Positions 59,011 through 64,000 of a stretch of 64,000 nucleotides of DNA are shown here, one piece after another (the stretch's first letter is position 1; every line of letters begins with the position of its first letter). This DNA comes from Costus lasius. Its lineage: Eukaryota; Streptophyta; Magnoliopsida; Zingiberales; Costaceae. The position numbers were made by a program, and so were the translations under genes. A model generated the notes under the pieces. It was not told the DNA's origin. It did no database searches and worked only from the letters and a program-made list of their open reading frames with translations. Location of the stretch: assembly GCA_027563935.2 (NCBI GenBank), contig CM050447.1:16085501-16149500 (forward strand), written 5' to 3'.

Positions 59011-62000
59011 TGTAACGCCCTCGATTTTCTGAATTACGATTTAAGGTTAGAAATTCTGTTTCTGTATTTTTATCTGTTAAAATTTTGGGATTTTTGCCTA
59101 ATTGTAGGACTTTTTCCTACAGGGCAAAAATAATTATTTTCGTTGGGGCTTCGAACCCTCAACCTTGACTATTTGCTCCTGGAATTCTTCCACCATGGTG
59201 GCGCATATTTCTGTGTTATTGGAGTGGCGCATGGTGGTTAAGCCCAGGTGAGCCCTTAAAACCGATTTTCACTTAAGTTAACTGGGTTATTGGATCTTGG
59301 ATCCGTTTGGAGTGGGAGAAAAAGAGAAATATCGTGAGAGCTCCTCTCCCTCACGATTTTTGTTGTTTTCTTGCCCTAGCCGCCTGTGGTTGTCGCCCCT
59401 TACTGTGTTTGGCGCCTCCTGCAAATTTCTGACGCTGGTGGTGGCAGACTGGTGGTGGACGAAGTTCCTGGAGATCCCTGACCCTCTGTTGTGGCGTTTT
59501 TTTCTGTGGGCGATTTTCGGTGAGTAATTCGCTCCTAAGGAGTCTAATCCTATTTGCAATAATTATCTGTATGAACCAAAAATCTGCAAGTAGATCCTGT
59601 GTTTTTCTATTCTATAGGTCGGATCTGAATATGCATGATGATTCAGAAATTTTGTCTTGCTGAAAATTGTAGTCGCCAATCTGACCTTACTGTGCTTTAA
59701 CCTCAATATCTCATGATCTATAGATCCAAATCACACGAAACAAATTTTGTATGAAACTAGATTCGCTCAGCTTTGATTCTTATGTAATATCGACCACATC
59801 TGATCTATATTCGTGTTGCAATCGGCATTGTTATATAACTTACGAAATCTATTTTCTGAAAATCTAGAATCTTGACCCTTTTGTGTTCGAACTCTCGTAT
59901 CTCCCTAGGTATAGCTAGAAATCCTGTGAAACCAGTTTTATTAGACCGTAGGCTTGAAGAGCTTCATTTTGACTCCCATAACGCCTATTTTCGATTAGTT
60001 ATTGGATCTGAAATATATGTCGTAATTCTGATATATGAATCTGTTTTCTTGAAATCTGAAATTCTGACCCACCTATGTTCGAACCCTTATATCTTCCTGC
60101 CTACAATTCGAAATTTTGCGAAATCAGTTTTATTGGAAACTAGATTCAGAGAGCTTCATTTTGGATATAATATTGACTAGCTTTGGTTCGAAATTGGACC
60201 AAAAATATATGTTGCAATCTGACAATATAAATCTGCTATGTTTTGGTTTGACGAATATTCCATTGTGAGAAAAATTTAGCCTGTATGGTTTAATCTCTTA
60301 AATTGTGGTCTGTAGTTCTTCTAAAATTTATTTGCTTGATGAGAAATTTTAGAGAAAACAAAATTGGGGATTTAACTAAGAACTTAGGAATTTTCGAAAA
60401 TCATGGTTCGAGCCAATTTTGGGGCTTTTGTCAATTTTCTTCACAAACGTGTAATTAAAATTATCTGTAGTGGGGGACTGAAATTATTTACATGAAATTT
60501 GTACGTTCTGTTAAGGTTCTGAAACTGGCACCCTTACAGTAATTTTATAGCTCACGGTTTTAAGAATTTTGAGGAAATTATTTCATGAATAGTTTCTGTT
60601 CTATGTTTAATTGTTTGTTATGTGAATATTTTCTGTTCTGTTTATATGTTGTGAATTTTCTGAAAACTTTGAATGTGTTATAACCTTTGTGAGAACATAG
60701 ACTGGTCTGACATGAATTAAGGATAGTTGCATGAAATCTAAGGAATTCACTCATATATTACTTCTGGTTGATGGTAAAAATTATGAAGTGTGTTCAGCTT
60801 TGATTTTCTGCAAATTGTAATTTGTTAAGGACTGGATATTGGGGTGTGTCATTTTCTGGTTTGTCAGACTTTGGGCATGATGTAAGAATTAAGTAGTGGT
60901 TGGTCCTACTCCTCCGTTTCAGTATAATCTGTTCTGTAAAATTATGCCCTAGTGTAGCACTCTTCTGTGTTCTTACCCTCCTTCTGTGGCGCTGTAATGG
61001 TGCTGATAGTCTACTACGACCCTTGAGACACTATTTCTGTTCCGTTATAGGTATTGGAGGCCAGAGTGCCACGTCCTGACAAGACGGGGGCCACCCACTG
61101 ATACCTCCTCTACCAATCTATTCTGGGTATTGGAGACCAGAGTGCCACGTCCTGACAAGACGGGGGCCACCCACTGATACCTCCTCTACCAATCTGTTCT
61201 GGGTATTGGAGACCAGAGTGCCACGTCCTGACAAGACGGGGGCCACCCACTGATACCTCCTCTACCATTCTATTCTGGGTATTGGAGACCAGAGTGCCAC
61301 GTCCTGACAAGACGGGGGCCACCCACTGATACCTCCTCTACCATTCTGTTCTGGGTTTTGGAGGCCAGAGTGCCACGTCCTGACAAGACGGGGGCCACCC
61401 ACTGATACCTCCTCTACCATTCTGTTTCTGATATGCATGCATGTCTCATCCTCGGCAGAGGTGGGGTCAGACCTTCTGTGGTCATCAGGCCTTCTGTGGC
61501 CTTTCTGTTTCCGATGTAGACTATCCGTTTGGATTCTGAAAATTCTGATTTTCTGTCTGTCAGTTCTGATTTCTGTAGTTCTGTTTCGATCTGTATTTAG
61601 ATGTATTAGGCGGTGTGGTTAGTTGGTATGGGTTGGTATATTCATATCCTACCTGCTTGAAGCCTATTGTTACAAGTATCTTTATTTGATTGTGTTTTGT
61701 TTCTGATATGAGTGTGCATGTTAAGCTGATTTATTTTATCTGTTAAATAAAAGAATTTCAACTTAAGCATGATATTTTTGATGTGTACTATGGGTGACTT
61801 TTAGTGTCTTTTACTCACTGAGCTTTTTAGCTCACCTCCGTTGTTTAAATGTTTTCAGGTGAGACATCAAGACAGTAACCGCTACAGCTAATTGTTATGA
61901 TGCTAATGTTTGATGTAATTTCTAAGAATTTTCTTCTAAAAATTTATCAGGCCTGCGTGCCTAATTTGTTATGACTTATGTGACACGTTTTATCTCCTGA

Positions 62001-62424
62001 GGGCTTATGCCTGTTTTCAGGATATTATATTATAGTTGTCTCGTTTAAATTATTGGATACGAGTTTTGGATTCGTGAGATTTGAAATTATTCTTATTCTG
62101 AAATGTCCGATTTGAGAGTTATTGTTCTTATTCCGCAATATATCTGAATTTGTGTTTTCCACATGTGTAGTGTGGACATCTGTTTTATTCCAGGATATGC
62201 GTGTCTGTGCAGCAGTAAATTATTATACTTGCTGTCGGATTTTCTGGATTTCCGGATTTCTATTTCCTAGTAAATCGATCCTATTCAGTTCTGTGCGGTT
62301 TTCAGTTCCGTAGTAATGTCCTTCGATGCCGCTTTCTTCTTGTGTTTTAATGGAAGAGTAAAAATTTTTGAAACCCCGTATTTTACTTGTATGCGTGTGG
62401 GGTGTGATTCTGAGGGATGTTACA
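59011..62424 (+). repeat. Gypsy 3' LTR (3414 bp)
   Basis: Near-identical to the 5' LTR, with a 2-bp difference near 62165 and scattered substitutions. Ends ATGTTACA followed by CCAAC. Confidence 0.95.
61050..61429 (+). repeat. 76-bp tandem array in the 3' LTR (5 copies)
   Basis: Same number of units and order as in the 5' LTR, as expected for LTRs copied from one template. Confidence 0.95.
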
Positions 62425-64000
62425 CCAACGGCTCCTTCCCCTCCACCCGGTGAGCATCCCAGACGAGCAGACCTCGTCTTCTTCCCTCGGCGTAGGTCGG
62501 CTCTGTTCGGACGCGTGTGGCAAGTTCCTACGGCCGACGACGAGATCCCCTGATCGCAAGGCAGCATCGACTCTGTCTTATCCCAGCGGTGAGTTTTCCC
62601 TAGGTCGGCGTCGCCTCCATCTCCTTCCGGCGACGGCGACTCTTCCTTTCCTCTCCAAACGTTGCCGATTCGCTTCTTCCGGCAGACTCTTCTTCTCCGG
62701 GCGGCGACGAGTTTCTGAGTCAGAACTCGGCGTCGACTTCGTCTTCCCCATCGGCGGCTGTCTCCCTTTGTCAGCGGCGACTCCTCTGGAGATGAGCGCC
62801 GGAGTCTATGTCCAGTAGCAAGCGAATGAGCCTCTATTCGCGTCGTCTGTTTCGGCGACGACAAACTTGTGACGAACGAAGCATTCGTCCGCGTAAGCTT
62901 TCGGCAAAGGTAAGTTTTATTTTTCTTTTATTATTATTTTAAATAATTTCTACCTAAGGCAGTGAGTTAGTAAAACCCTAAAATTATATTTTATTATGTG
63001 TTTAGGGTAGATTTGGGGGTTTTGGTATTCTAGAACTTGGTGGTGATCAATCCACTACTGTGGGGCTTATTTCGGTAAGAACTCAAGTTCTAATTTTGAT
63101 GATTATAGGTTGAGAGAATTATTGTGGCTTCATAACAAGTAATTTTAATTTCAGTTAAGGAAAGGAGGAAATTGAACTATCAGAGAGGGTCAAGGAATAT
63201 CAACAATTGAGGTAGGAATCCTTTCCCTGTCTTTATCACGGTGTCAAACTCATGCATTAGAATAGACAATGACACCTTATCTTTGTATCTCTCCTGATTG
63301 ATTTGTTTCTAATTTCGGTTGACCTCGTTACCTTATTAATTATGCCTATTTGACTTCATAATTATCATGGATGCATTGAGAATATGTTGATAAAGTTTTC
63401 TGATATTTCTATTGGAAAGTTATGACTGTTTACGGACCATGTAAATAACCTGAGATGTTATACTGTTATCATGTCGTGTTTTGCATATGACCTCTGACCT
63501 GGTGATTTACCACCAGTGGCCTGTTTATCTGAGTTATAGTTTTGATTATATCAGACTATCTGTTTGCTGGTTAGGGCACCGCCAGTTGTCCTCGGACAAT
63601 ACTACAGATGTCAGTGTTGGACGCAACACCCCGGGCTATTTAAGATAGTCGTTCCATCGTGTGAGCTGATGGTGGAAACACTTTGAAAATGAGTGCGGCT
63701 CTTAATTGAGATCTGTTGGCCAAGCTTGATGATTTACACGACAACCTTATGTTCAGTTATTTTGTTGTATTATCAGTTTTTGACATGTAGTGTAGTTCCT
63801 GTTATTGCAATTTCATATTAATTGAACATGCATCATTTTCTGATTCCTACTTAGTATTTTTTGCTAACTCCTCTTGTTTCTCCTCCAGGTACCGAGTTAG
63901 CGTCTGGGAGGGATAGAGTAGATAGCTAGATACCCACCGGAGTAAGAATATCATCAAGTGTTCTTTTGCTAAATACTTTTCTGTTTTATTCTATTCTTTC
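62425..64000 (+). mobile_element. Right part of an older Gypsy-type LTR, continuing out of the window
   Basis: Starts with the CCAAC duplication and continues the sequence interrupted at 52258. It is GC-rich to about 62900, then AT-rich with LTR-like text. The stretch near 63860-63910 (TACTTAGTATTTTTTGCTAA ... CTCCAGGTACCGAG) parallels the young element's LTR near 61815-61870 (TACTCACTGAGC ... TTCAGGTGAGAC). No coding sequence. The end lies beyond the window. Confidence 0.5.

Larger units (their letters stand above)
52259..62424 (+). mobile_element. Ty3/Gypsy chromodomain retrotransposon (Tekay/Del type), gag-less
   Basis: A 10.2-kb element with LTRs of 3417 and 3414 bp (TGTAACGCC...ATGTTACA) and a perfect target duplication CCAAC (52254-52258, 62425-62429). 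The primer site is degenerate and the polypurine tract intact. The internal region is only 3.3 kb: gag and most of protease are missing, and pol starts at the protease C-terminus. LTRs are almost identical, with roughly fifteen differences seen by eye, so the insertion is young. Confidence 0.95.

Noticed and set aside
59140..59165. tRNA-like T-arm (GGGTTCGAAG on the reverse strand) in the Gypsy LTR
   Set aside because: No matching acceptor, D or anticodon arms around it.
1..64000. CRISPR arrays, operons, riboswitches, rRNA or tRNA genes
   Set aside because: No regularly spaced short repeats, tRNA cloverleaf or rRNA sequence was seen. The window is plant nuclear DNA, where most of these would not be expected.

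Overview
The window is nuclear DNA of a flowering plant. Spliced genes with GT-AG introns, LTR retrotransposons with initiator-Met-tRNA primer sites, a FAR1-type Mutator element, hAT elements and MITEs all point that way. A very GC-rich intronless glycosyltransferase ORF set in AT-rich flanks suggests a monocot, but I cannot name a species.

Layout. 0.8-2.2 kb (+): a UDP-glycosyltransferase of the UGT84 type, with a length change in a G run that alters its C-terminus. 3.6-4.1 kb: a complete hAT MITE. 5.0-7.1 kb (-): a spliced glycine-rich, single-membrane-span protein gene (model uncertain), with a likely leader exon near 8.5 kb. 9.4-23.2 kb (-): a nine-exon triacylglycerol (acid) lipase, which I could join exon by exon to 406 aa. 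Its intron 7 (10.3 kb) holds a degenerate Mutator-like element that itself carries a 5.3-kb Copia element and a 418-bp hAT MITE. 24.4 kb: a second member of that MITE family. 26.1 kb (+): a small secreted-peptide precursor with a PIP/PIPL hormone motif. 27.4-41.7 kb (+): a five-exon ubiquitin-fold gene of the U11/U12-25K-like family (247 aa). Its intron 3 (13.2 kb) holds a short LTR remnant and a 10-kb rearranged Copia/hAT complex.

41.7-52 kb is mostly AT-rich, with small tandem duplications, MITE-like sequence, one intact single-exon gene of a conserved plant family of unknown function (46.7-47.3 kb, +) and a truncated hAT transposase gene. 52.3-62.4 kb is a full-length, young Ty3/Gypsy chromodomain element (Tekay/Del type). 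It has 3.4-kb LTRs but no gag, and it sits inside what looks like the LTR of another Gypsy element.

The genes are unrelated single-copy genes and do not form a pathway. The main biology is structural. Two neighbouring genes have kept intact exons and splice phases across introns of more than 10 kb built of nested transposons. One of those introns contains a 1.28-kb inverted repeat of hAT transposase sequence that could, if transcribed, form a long hairpin RNA.
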